8,530 nucleotides of DNA. Origin: Paracoccaceae bacterium (GTDB taxonomy: Bacteria; Pseudomonadota; Alphaproteobacteria; Rhodobacterales; Rhodobacteraceae). Of the stretch, positions 1-5,473 are shown piece by piece. The stretch spans positions 1 to 8,530 of the forward strand of contig JALORM010000058.1 in assembly GCA_025458985.1 (NCBI GenBank), written 5' to 3'. The notes beneath the pieces are model-generated. The model saw only the letters and a program-made list of their open reading frames with translations, was not told the DNA's origin and searched no databases. Position numbers and translations under genes: made by a program. Numbering within the stretch: position 1 is the first letter of the stretch; each line of letters starts with the position of its first letter.

Positions 1-236
1 GCCAGGTCGTGGCGGATCAGCTCCAGCGCCGCGGCATCGTCCTTCATCGTGTTGATGGCGATGTCGGCGTCGGCCCCGATGGGCCAGGCAAGGTCCCAGT
101 GCGCGCCGTTCACGCGGGCCGAGATCGCGGCCTTGGCCAGCGACGGGGCAATCGACGCGGCAACCTCGGCCGGGGTCGTGCCGGCGGGGTAGCTGCGCGC
201 ATTGCCATCGGGGAAGGTCAGGGAAATCTGGGTCAT
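1..236 (-). CDS. thrS: Threonyl-tRNA synthetase, N-terminal part (runs off the left edge)
   Basis: Reverse-strand translation from the ATG at 234-236 begins [19 protein letters not shown] and continues through [21 protein letters not shown] and [24 protein letters not shown]. This is the TGS domain that opens threonyl-tRNA synthetase, the enzyme that charges tRNA(Thr) in the cytoplasm. The last visible residues (ELIRHDLA) match the start of the following editing-domain linker (typically ..RHSxAH). Only about 78 codons are inside the window; the editing, catalytic and anticodon-binding domains lie beyond the left edge. The start is fixed by a GAGGAG Shine-Dalgarno sequence (complement of 245-250) 8 bases upstream. 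A second ATG at 241-243 is out of frame. TGS domains also occur in SpoT and Obg-type proteins, but a TGS at the extreme N terminus with this sequence is characteristic of ThrS. Confidence 0.9.
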   Translation of the reverse strand, partial: MTQISLTFPDGNARSYPAGTTPAEVAASIAPSLAKAAISARVNGAHWDLAWPIGADADIAINTMKDDAAALELIRHDL

Positions 237-297
237 GGCCCATGCTCCTCGTCGGTTCGGCGCCCACGGAACGCCCGGTTGCGGGTATGTGGGCCGT

Positions 298-326
298 GAC
301 ATGCGCCCGGCCCGCGGCGTTGTCAA
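298..326 (-). promoter_or_regulatory. Candidate thrS promoter
   Basis: On the reverse strand a perfect TTGACA -35 box (321-326) is followed after 17 bases by CATGTC (298-303). The -10 match is weak, but alphaproteobacterial -10 boxes are often loose. Transcription would start near 291, giving a leader of about 55 bases. I see no T-box or other riboswitch in it. Confidence 0.4.
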
Positions 327-378
327 CGGGGCGGTGGGCGTGTTCCCGCGCGGCGGCGCCGGTGGGGCGGCGCTTCGG

Positions 379-407
379 TTCACTCCCCCCCGGCGCCGCG
401 CTATAGC
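379..407 (+). promoter_or_regulatory. Candidate promoter of the three-hydrolase operon
   Basis: TTCACT (379-384) and TATAGC (402-407) are separated by 17 bases, each matching the sigma-70 consensus at 4 of 6 positions. A start near 414 would leave a leader of about 18 bases carrying GGGAGG just before the ATG at 432. This is the only plausible rightward promoter in the 237-431 gap. Confidence 0.45.
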
Positions 408-431
408 AGGCGGGCAGCAGAGGGAGGGCGG

Positions 432-1184
432 ATGCGACCCGAGCAGATCGAGACGGCCGAAGGGCGGCGCATCGCCTTCCACCGGACCGCAGGCGCGGCG
501 CCGGGGGTGGTGTTCCTGGGCGGATTCCGGTCGGACATGGACGGCACCAAGGCCCTGCACCTGGAGGCCTGGGCCCGGGCGCAGGGCCGCGCGTTCCTGC
601 GCTTCGACTATTCCGGGCACGGCCGGTCCTCGGGGCGGTTCGAGGACGGCTGCATCGGCGAGTGGACCGAGGACGCGCTGGCCGCGCTTGCGCTGACCGA
701 GGGGCCGCAGGTGCTGGTCGGGTCGTCCATGGGCGGGTGGATCGCGCTTCTCATCGCGCGCGCGCATCCCGGCAAGGTCGCGGGCCTCGTCACCATCGCC
801 GCCGCGCCCGACTTCACCGAAGACAGCATGTGGGCGGGCTTCGACGCCGCGCAGCGCCGCGCGCTGGAGACGGACGGCCGTATCGCGCTGCCGTCGCAGT
901 ATTCGGACGAGCCCTACGTCATCACCCGCCGCCTGATCGAGGACGGCCGGACGCGCCTTGTGCTGCGCAACCCTCTTTCCCTACCGTTCCCCGTGCGCTT
1001 CCTGCAGGGCACGGCGGATGCCGACGTGTCGCAGGATGTGGCACTCAGGCTTCTGGCCCACGCCGCGGGCGAAGACATGAGGCTGACGCTGGTCAAGGGC
1101 GCCGACCACCGGTTTTCGACGCCGGAATGCCTTGCGCTGATTGAACAGGCGGTTGCCGAGGTGATCGCGGCGGAGGCTTCCTGA
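432..1184 (+). CDS. Alpha/beta hydrolase, probable serine esterase/thioesterase
   Basis: A 250-residue cytoplasmic alpha/beta-hydrolase fold protein with no signal peptide. An oxyanion-region strand ([11 protein letters not shown], about 26-36) is followed by FDYSGHGRS (58-66), the nucleophile elbow GSSMGG with Ser99, a probable catalytic Asp196 in QGTADADVS, and His226 in KGADHRFS. The triad is therefore complete. The compact layout without an obvious large lid resembles the ABHD10 palmitoyl-thioesterase-like group found in alphaproteobacteria; the substrate cannot be read from sequence. The ATG is preceded by a strong GGGAGG sequence. The stop overlaps the next start (TGATG, 1182-1186), so this is the first gene of a coupled three-hydrolase unit. 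Fold and triad are clear; thioesterase activity is inference. Confidence 0.85.
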   Translation: MRPEQIETAEGRRIAFHRTAGAAPGVVFLGGFRSDMDGTKALHLEAWARAQGRAFLRFDYSGHGRSSGRFEDGCIGEWTEDALAALALTEGPQVLVGSSMGGWIALLIARAHPGKVAGLVTIAAAPDFTEDSMWAGFDAAQRRALETDGRIALPSQYSDEPYVITRRLIEDGRTRLVLRNPLSLPFPVRFLQGTADADVSQDVALRLLAHAAGEDMRLTLVKGADHRFSTPECLALIEQAVAEVIAAEAS

Positions 1185-2167
1185 TGGTGCGCCCCCTCGG
1201 CAAGGCCCTGGGCCGTGTTCTTCTTGCGCTTGTCCTGCTGGCGGGCGCGCTGTGGCTTTTCGCCCCCGTCGAGCCCGTGGACCGCGACATCGCCTTCGAC
1301 GAAGGCGCCCTGCCGCGCGACCTCGACCACTACCTGGCCGAAAGCGAGGCGCGGTTTCCCGACATCACGCCAGGGGTACAGAAGCGCATCCTCTGGGCGG
1401 GCGCACCCGGGGCACGGACCCAGATCGCGGTTGTGTACCTGCACGGGTTCTCGGCCACGTCCGAAGAAATCCGGCCGGTGCCCGACCGGGTGGCCGAGGT
1501 GCTGGGCGCAAACCTCTACTTCGCGCGGCTGGCCGGCCACGGCCGACCCGGCGCGGCGATGGCCGAAGCGACGGCGGGCGACTGGCTCGAGGATACCGCC
1601 GAGGCGCTGGCGATCGGACGGCGGATCGGGCGCGAGGTGCTGGTGATCGCCACCTCGACCGGCGGGACGCTCGCCGCCATCGCGGCAACCGATGCCAGCC
1701 TGATCGACGCCGTGAAGGGGATCGTCTTCGTGTCGCCGAACTTCCGGCTGCAGAACCCGGCCGCGCCGATCCTGACCATGCCCTTCGGGCGCCACTGGGG
1801 CCCCCTCGTCGCGGGCGCCGAGATCGGCTTCGAGCCGCTGAACGAGGCCCATGGCCGCTACTGGACAAGTCGCTACCCCTCCGTCGCGGCGTTTCCGATG
1901 GGCGCGCTGGTGCGCCATGCGCGGGGCCTCGACTATTCGGGCGTCACGACGCCGGCGCTCTTCGTCTATGCCGAGGCCGACAGCGTGGTCTCGGCGGCCG
2001 AGACGCGCCGTGTGGCGGCGCGCTGGGGCGGGATCGTCGAGGAACTGCCTGTCGAGCTGCCCGAAGGAGACGACCCCTATAACCATGTGCTTGCCGGCGA
2101 CATCCTGTCGCCCGGCAGCACCGAGGCGACGGTGGACGCCATTCTCGGATGGGTGCTGGGCCTGTGA
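1184..2167 (+). CDS. Membrane-anchored alpha/beta hydrolase with AxSxG elbow
   Basis: A 327-residue protein. Residues 8-27 (ALGRVLLALVLLAGALWLFA), after a basic start, form one hydrophobic segment, an uncleaved signal anchor or signal peptide, so the catalytic domain probably faces the periplasm. The hydrolase core follows: VVYLHGFSATSEE (83-95, HG oxyanion motif), RLAGHGRPG (115-123), elbow ATSTGG with candidate nucleophile Ser158, Asp266 in YAEADSVVS, and His301 in DPYNHVLAG. The usual first glycine of GxSxG is alanine here, a tolerated variant in some lipases and esterases. It starts inside the stop codon of the previous gene with GGAGG about 7 bases upstream, and its own stop overlaps the next GTG. 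The substrate is unknown; a lipid, ester or lactone is possible. Confidence 0.82.
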   Translation: MVRPLGKALGRVLLALVLLAGALWLFAPVEPVDRDIAFDEGALPRDLDHYLAESEARFPDITPGVQKRILWAGAPGARTQIAVVYLHGFSATSEEIRPVPDRVAEVLGANLYFARLAGHGRPGAAMAEATAGDWLEDTAEALAIGRRIGREVLVIATSTGGTLAAIAATDASLIDAVKGIVFVSPNFRLQNPAAPILTMPFGRHWGPLVAGAEIGFEPLNEAHGRYWTSRYPSVAAFPMGALVRHARGLDYSGVTTPALFVYAEADSVVSAAETRRVAARWGGIVEELPVELPEGDDPYNHVLAGDILSPGSTEATVDAILGWVLGL

Positions 2168-2868
2168 CCCTGCCGCTCGTCCTTCTGCCCGCGATGATGT
2201 GCGACGGGCGTCTGTGGCGGGTGCAGGCCGAGGCGCTGGGGCACGCGCGCGCGGTGATGATCGCGCCGACGCATCTTGGCGCGAGCGTGGGCGAAGTGGC
2301 GGCACAGGTGCTTGACGCGGCGCCCCGCCGCTTTGCGCTTGCCGGGATCGGGCTTGGCGCGGTTGTGGCGATGGAAGTCCTGCGCCGGGCGCCCGAGCGG
2401 ATCGGGCGGCTGGCGCTGATGTCGGCCGACGCGCTGTCGGAGCCGCCGCAGGTGGCGGCCGGCCGCGAGGACGGGATTGTCGCCGCGAAGGCGGGCCGGC
2501 TTCTGGACGTGGTGCGCGCCATGCCGGGATGGGCCGCTCTGGGCAGCGGGCCGCTGCGCAACGAGGCGCGCGCGCTCGTCGAGCGGATGGCGCAGGACCT
2601 TGGCCCCGAGGTCTTCGTGCGCCAGTCCCGCCTGATGCAGCGCCGCCCCGAACAGCAGCGCGCGCTGTCGCAGCTGAAGGTGCCGACGCTGATCCTTGCC
2701 GGGGCGCAGGATACCGCGCTTCCGGTCAAGCGGCACGAGTTCCTGGCCGAGCTGATCGGGACGGCCGAGCTGAAGGTGATCGGCGGGGCGGGCCACATGG
2801 CCCCGCTGGAGGCACCGGACGAGGTGACCGAAGCCCTTTCGGACTGGCTCACCCTGCCGCAGCGCTAG
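2164..2868 (+). CDS. Alpha/beta hydrolase homologue lacking the nucleophile serine
   Basis: A 234-residue alpha/beta-hydrolase fold protein. I chose the GTG at 2164, which overlaps the previous stop (GTGA) and gives the family-typical beginning MTLPLVLLPAMMCDGRLW. An in-frame ATG at 2149 would add five residues but lies deeper in the upstream gene. The elbow reads AGIGLGAVVAME, so residue 63, normally the nucleophilic serine of GxSxG, is glycine (codon GGG at about 2350-2352). The acid (Asp183 in AGAQDTALP) and base (His211 in GGAGHMAPLE) are still in place, and the C-terminal strand-helix pattern is intact. There is no frameshift and codon use matches its neighbours, so the gene appears maintained rather than decaying. 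It may be a non-catalytic binding protein, a partner of the two upstream hydrolases, or an enzyme using other chemistry. Confidence 0.82.
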   Translation: MTLPLVLLPAMMCDGRLWRVQAEALGHARAVMIAPTHLGASVGEVAAQVLDAAPRRFALAGIGLGAVVAMEVLRRAPERIGRLALMSADALSEPPQVAAGREDGIVAAKAGRLLDVVRAMPGWAALGSGPLRNEARALVERMAQDLGPEVFVRQSRLMQRRPEQQRALSQLKVPTLILAGAQDTALPVKRHEFLAELIGTAELKVIGGAGHMAPLEAPDEVTEALSDWLTLPQR

Positions 2869-2905
2869 GACCTGGCGCACGAGGGCCGGGGGGAGTCCGC
2901 GCCCG

Positions 2906-3166
2906 CTACGCCTCGGAGTTCCGGATCCACCGGCCCACCCGTTCCAGCACCCCGCGCCGCCGCAGACCGCCGAGCACGGCCACGATGTCATCGGTGGCGC
3001 GCACGTACTCGGCCGTCGCCTCGTCGCGCGCAGGCCAGGGCAGGGATGCGTCCTGCATGTCCTGCCGCGCGCGTTCGGCCTCGGCAAGGCGGCGCATCGC
3101 GTGGAGCCAGGCATCGGCGGCCGTGGACTCGGGGCCCTTCCAGTCTCGGTGATGGACGAACTTCAC
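2906..3166 (-). CDS. Small helical protein of unknown function
   Basis: I do not recognise this gene. From the GTG at 3164-3166 it encodes 86 residues: a short start (MKFVHHRDWKGPEST), a long charged helix with many Ala/Arg/Glu (about 17-40), a Pro-Trp-Pro break (43-45), then a second amphipathic helix ending in LRRRGVLERVGRWIRNSEA. It has no signal peptide or membrane segment. An ATG at 3214 is in frame, but it lies inside the -10 box of the best promoter, so the GTG preceded by AGGA is preferred. It is convergent with the hydrolase operon (37-base gap) and divergent from the HTH regulator at 3310, which may control it. Coding-quality codon use supports a real gene; its function is open. Confidence 0.6.
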   Translation of the reverse strand: MKFVHHRDWKGPESTAADAWLHAMRRLAEAERARQDMQDASLPWPARDEATAEYVRATDDIVAVLGGLRRRGVLERVGRWIRNSEA

Positions 3167-3309
3167 GGTTCCTAAGCCTTTCACTTCTACACGCGATCCC
3201 GGGATATGGCACATAAGACGTAAGAATCTTGTTGCGTCAAGACAGCTATATCGCATATCTCTAAAGCCAATTTATCTTTCTCGACGCCTTCGCTTAGAGT
3301 GCGGAAGCC
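3167..3309. promoter_or_regulatory. AT-rich divergent regulatory region
   Basis: This gap between the small unknown gene and the HTH regulator is far richer in A and T than its surroundings, especially 3205-3300. It contains the leftward promoter described separately, a palindrome AAGA-A-TCTT (3222-3230) and an inverted repeat ATAT-CGC-ATAT (3248-3258). No clear rightward promoter for the regulator stands out, although several weak -10-like sequences exist (for example TATATC at 3247-3252). It is probably bound by the adjacent regulator. Confidence 0.45.
3213..3240 (-). promoter_or_regulatory. Candidate promoter of the small unknown gene
   Basis: On the reverse strand TTGACG (3235-3240) is followed after 16 bases by TCTTAT (3213-3218), matching the sigma-70 consensus at 5 of 6 and 4 of 6 positions. 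The start would be near 3206, leaving a leader of about 40 bases before the GTG at 3166. A 9-base palindrome (AAGA-A-TCTT, 3222-3230) sits in the spacer and is a natural place for a repressor. Confidence 0.5.
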
Positions 3310-4026
3310 ATGCTTCTGACACCCCAGCGATCCGACGAGATAAAGGCGCGCATCCAGGCCGCGGTGGAAGCCGCGCTGGAGCAGCAGGACGTCTCTGCGC
3401 GTCGGGCGTCGCTGGACGTGGTCGGTAACGACGGCCTCGTGCGCGACATCCGGGCCGGGCGGCTTCCGGGGGTAGATCGGCTTGAAGCCCTGTTCGAGTA
3501 TCTTGGTCTCGAGTTCTACTTCGGCCCCCGCCGGAGGCCGCCCGAAACCGGCGCCGCGGCCGGCGCCTTTGCCGAGCCGGGTGCGGGGATGAGCGACCTC
3601 GACCGGCGCGAAGGACTGCGGGCGGGCTACCTGCCGATCCCCTGGCATCCGCAGTCGGGGCGCACGGCGGGGCAGGCTGTGCCGGTGGCCTTCGCCCGCA
3701 GCTGGCTGGAGGCCTCGGGGCTGGTGCCTGATTCGCTGGCCGCGGTACGACCCGACGCGGACCGCGATTCGGCAGACGCAGTGGCGCTGATCGACACGAC
3801 GGCGCCGCGACGGGGCGGGCCGTCACGCTGGTGCTACCGGTCGGGAAGCGAGGTCAGGATCGGCGAGGTTCAGTTCGAGCCGAACGCGACGCTGATCCTC
3901 CCGGACGCGCCGGGGCGGCCCGCGCGGGTCCTGATCGGCGACGACCGCGCGCGCGTCGCGTTCCTGGGGCGCGTGGTCTGGTCGGGCGCCCGGGCGCCCG
4001 AGGCGGGGGACCTGCCGGGCGGCTGA
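3310..4026 (+). CDS. XRE-type HTH regulator with degenerate LexA/CI-like (S24) C-terminal domain
   Basis: A 238-residue protein. Residues 8-70 resemble an XRE/CI-type helix-turn-helix (SDEIKARIQAAVEAALEQQD, VSARRASLDVVGNDGLVRDI, RAGRLPGVDRLEALFEYLGLEF). A Pro/Ala/Gly-rich linker follows (72-95). Residues 106-228 have the outline of the S24 fold: LPIPWH, then VPVAFARSWLEASGLVPDSL, AVALID (157-162) and a closing FLGRVVW (218-224). Expected catalytic residues are missing: where S24 proteins have GDSMxP this one has RPDADRDS, and the Lys position appears to be Arg183 in GSEVRIGEV. It is therefore probably a DNA-binding repressor that cannot self-cleave. It is divergent from the small gene at 2906-3166 across an AT-rich 143-base region, its likely target. 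A weak GGAAG precedes the ATG. The regulator call is firm; the S24 relationship is inferred. Confidence 0.72.
   Translation: MLLTPQRSDEIKARIQAAVEAALEQQDVSARRASLDVVGNDGLVRDIRAGRLPGVDRLEALFEYLGLEFYFGPRRRPPETGAAAGAFAEPGAGMSDLDRREGLRAGYLPIPWHPQSGRTAGQAVPVAFARSWLEASGLVPDSLAAVRPDADRDSADAVALIDTTAPRRGGPSRWCYRSGSEVRIGEVQFEPNATLILPDAPGRPARVLIGDDRARVAFLGRVVWSGARAPEAGDLPGG
3982..4001. repeat. Perfect 20-base palindrome at the 3' end of the HTH gene
   Basis: TCGGGCGCCC is followed immediately by its exact reverse complement GGGCGCCCGA. It lies inside the coding sequence, 22 bases before the stop codon. As RNA it could form an 8-bp hairpin with a four-base loop. No T-run follows, so it is not a standard terminator. 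Confidence 0.6.
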
Positions 4027-4088
4027 GACTGCCCCCCGCACGGATGCGGCGCCGGCACGGCCGGGCGCGTGGACCGAGCGGTCACTGC

Positions 4089-4108
4089 GCCGGCCCCCTC
4101 GGGCCGGC
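4089..4108. terminator. GC hairpin in the convergent gap, possible bidirectional terminator
   Basis: GCCGGCCC (4089-4096) and GGGCCGGC (4101-4108) form a perfect 8-bp stem with a CCTC loop, between the 3' ends of the HTH gene and the UbiK-family gene. A second, weaker hairpin GGGCC-CGAA-GGCCC lies at 4137-4150. Neither is followed by a T-run, so factor-independent termination would be inefficient. The position between convergent stops is the main argument. Confidence 0.35.
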
Positions 4109-4169
4109 ACGATGTCGCACCCAGGCAGGGTCAGGAGGGCCCGAAGGCCCGTCGCTGGGGCGGGCAGCG

Positions 4170-4475
4170 TCAGGCTGCGGGCGCGGACTTGCCCTTGCCC
4201 CCGGCCTTCGGCTTCTTCGCCTCGGCCCCGCCGGACGATCCGGCCTCAAGCGCCGAGATGCGGGCCTTCAGCGCCTCGTTCTCTTCCCGGGCCTTCTGGG
4301 CCATCGCGCGGACGGCGTCGAATTCCTCGCGGGTGACGAAGTTGCGGTCGGCCATCCAGCGGTCGATCCAGCCCTTCATCGCGGTCTCGGCCTCGTCCTT
4401 GGCGCCCTGCGCCACGCCCATTGCATTGGTCATCAGCTGCGAGAGGTCGTCGAAGATCTTGTTGCGGGTCTGCAT
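4170..4475 (-). CDS. ubiK: UbiK/BMFP-family accessory protein
   Basis: A 101-residue protein of the BMFP family (formerly DUF526). It begins MQTRNKIFDDLSQLMTNAMG, with an amphipathic helix (4-35), the conserved stretch GWIDRWMADRNFVTREEFDAV (35-55), a coiled coil (about 50-77: REEFDAVRAMAQKAREENEALKARISALE) and a Lys/Ala/Gly tail (79-101). In enterobacteria UbiK is a trimeric, lipid-interacting accessory factor that works with UbiJ in the ubiquinone synthesis complex. Brucella BMFP was described as membrane-fusogenic in vitro. I chose the ATG at 4473-4475 because GGAGAG lies just upstream and family members start MQ(T/S)xNKxFDD; a further in-frame ATG at 4526 has no family support. It is divergent from lgt. 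Family membership is clear, but the ubiquinone role in this organism is by homology only. Confidence 0.82.
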   Translation of the reverse strand: MQTRNKIFDDLSQLMTNAMGVAQGAKDEAETAMKGWIDRWMADRNFVTREEFDAVRAMAQKAREENEALKARISALEAGSSGGAEAKKPKAGGKGKSAPAA

Positions 4476-4499
4476 GGGGCTCTCCGTGGTCTGGCGCCA

Positions 4500-4528
4500 G
4501 ATATGGTCTCCGGCGCCGGCCGGCACAA
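4500..4528 (-). promoter_or_regulatory. Candidate promoter of the UbiK-family gene
   Basis: Reverse strand TTGTGC (4523-4528), 17 bases, then CATATC (4500-4505). Each box matches the consensus at 3 of 6 positions. The start would be near 4493, leaving about 18 bases of leader with GGAGAG. A 12-base palindrome TCTGGCGCCAGA (4490-4501) overlaps the presumed start site and could be an operator. Confidence 0.33.
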
Positions 4529-4548
4529 GGGCGGCCCGCCGGCCGCGG

Positions 4549-4578
4549 TTGACATCGCTGCGGGCCGGGGCGACAGAT
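4549..4578 (+). promoter_or_regulatory. Candidate lgt operon promoter giving a near-leaderless transcript
   Basis: A perfect TTGACA -35 box (4549-4554) lies in the short gap before lgt. At 17-18 bases spacing the -10 would be GACAGA or ACAGAT (4572-4578), a poor match. Transcription would begin around 4584-4586, at or next to the lgt ATG (4586), which also lacks a Shine-Dalgarno sequence. Confidence 0.4.
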
Positions 4579-4585
4579 CGCGGCC

Positions 4586-5473
4586 ATGCAGGCGGCCATC
4601 CCCTTCCCCGACATCTCGCCCGAGCTGTTCTCCTTCGCGATCGGCGGCTTCGAATTCGCGCTGCGCTGGTATGCCCTTGCCTACATCGCCGGGCTGGTGA
4701 TCGGCTGGCGGCTGGTCGTGGCCCTGATGCGGCGGCCCGGGCTCTGGCCGGGCGACAGCGCCCCGATGACGCCGGCGCAGGTCGAAGAGCTGCTGACCGC
4801 GGTGATCCTGGGCGTCATCCTCGGCGGGCGCATCGGATACGTGCTGTTCTACAACCCGGGCTACTACCTGCAGCACCCGGTCGAGGCGCTCTACATCTGG
4901 CAGGGCGGCATGTCGTTCCACGGCGGCTTCCTGGGCGTGGTCGTGGCCGCGCTGATCTTTGCCCGCCGATACGCCGTGCCGCGCCTGCAGCTGGCCGATG
5001 CGCTCGCGGTCGCGACGCCCGTGGGGCTTCTGCTGGGCCGCACGGCGAACTTCGTCAATGCCGAGCTCTGGGGCCGGCCGACCGATGCGCCTTGGGGGGT
5101 GATCTTCCCGGGCACTGCGGCGCAGGACTGCGGCCCCGACTGGGCCGTGCCCTGCGCGCGGCACCCCTCGCAGCTCTACGAGGCGGGGCTCGAGGGGCTG
5201 GTGCTTGGCGTGATCCTCCTGGCGCTGGCCTTCGGCGGCGGGCTCAGGCGGCCGGGGCTGGCGACGGGCGTCTTCCTGGCCGGCTACGGGCTGGCACGCG
5301 GGTTCGTGGAGTTCTTCCGGGTGGCCGACGCGCAGTTCGTCGCGCCCGGCAACCCGCTTGGCCATGTCGTGAGGTTCACCGACACGGCAGGACTGTCGAT
5401 GGGGCAGCTGCTGTCGCTGCCGATGCTGGCGGTGGGCCTGTGGCTGGCGATGCGCGCGCTTCGGCGGGCATGA
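4586..5473 (+). CDS. lgt: Prolipoprotein diacylglyceryl transferase Lgt
   Basis: A 295-residue inner-membrane enzyme that transfers the diacylglyceryl group of phosphatidylglycerol to the lipobox cysteine of prolipoproteins, the first step of lipoprotein maturation. Several hydrophobic segments are evident (around 26-48, 70-88, 110-126, 140-153, 203-218, 226-243 and 273-290). Family hallmarks include [11 protein letters not shown] (26-36), [11 protein letters not shown] (80-90), MSFHGGFLG with His112, the Lgt signature [16 protein letters not shown] (151-166) with Arg152, HPSQLYEA (193-200), and [13 protein letters not shown] (233-245) with Arg238 and Arg245. The signature has Ala where GRxGNF usually has Gly. 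Length is normal. It is the first gene of lgt-midA-pgeF; its TGA overlaps the midA ATG (ATGA, 5470-5473). No ribosome binding site precedes the chosen ATG. Confidence 0.96.
   Translation: MQAAIPFPDISPELFSFAIGGFEFALRWYALAYIAGLVIGWRLVVALMRRPGLWPGDSAPMTPAQVEELLTAVILGVILGGRIGYVLFYNPGYYLQHPVEALYIWQGGMSFHGGFLGVVVAALIFARRYAVPRLQLADALAVATPVGLLLGRTANFVNAELWGRPTDAPWGVIFPGTAAQDCGPDWAVPCARHPSQLYEAGLEGLVLGVILLALAFGGGLRRPGLATGVFLAGYGLARGFVEFFRVADAQFVAPGNPLGHVVRFTDTAGLSMGQLLSLPMLAVGLWLAMRALRRA

Noticed and set aside
914..2305. Long reverse-strand open frame of 463 codons opposite the hydrolases
   Set aside because: It covers the well-supported alpha/beta hydrolase genes on the other strand; its product is Arg/Pro/His-rich with no domain, as expected for antisense frames in GC-rich DNA.
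432..2868. The three hydrolases as a recent tandem duplication
   Set aside because: Apart from the shared fold they show little similarity in length, elbow or termini, so any duplication would be ancient.
3167..3256. Longer N terminus for the small unknown gene (ATG at 3256 or 3214)
   Set aside because: The extra codons lie in the AT-rich promoter region, and the ATG at 3214 falls inside the predicted -10 box.
4433..5365. Reverse-strand open frame of 310 codons opposite lgt
   Set aside because: His/Arg/Gln-rich translation over lgt, which is unambiguous from its signature motifs.
4069..5469. Possible N-terminal extension of MidA making an 821-residue fusion
   Set aside because: The extension runs through the UbiK-family gene and all of lgt in other frames. 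The MidA homology begins at 5470, at an ATGA overlap with lgt.
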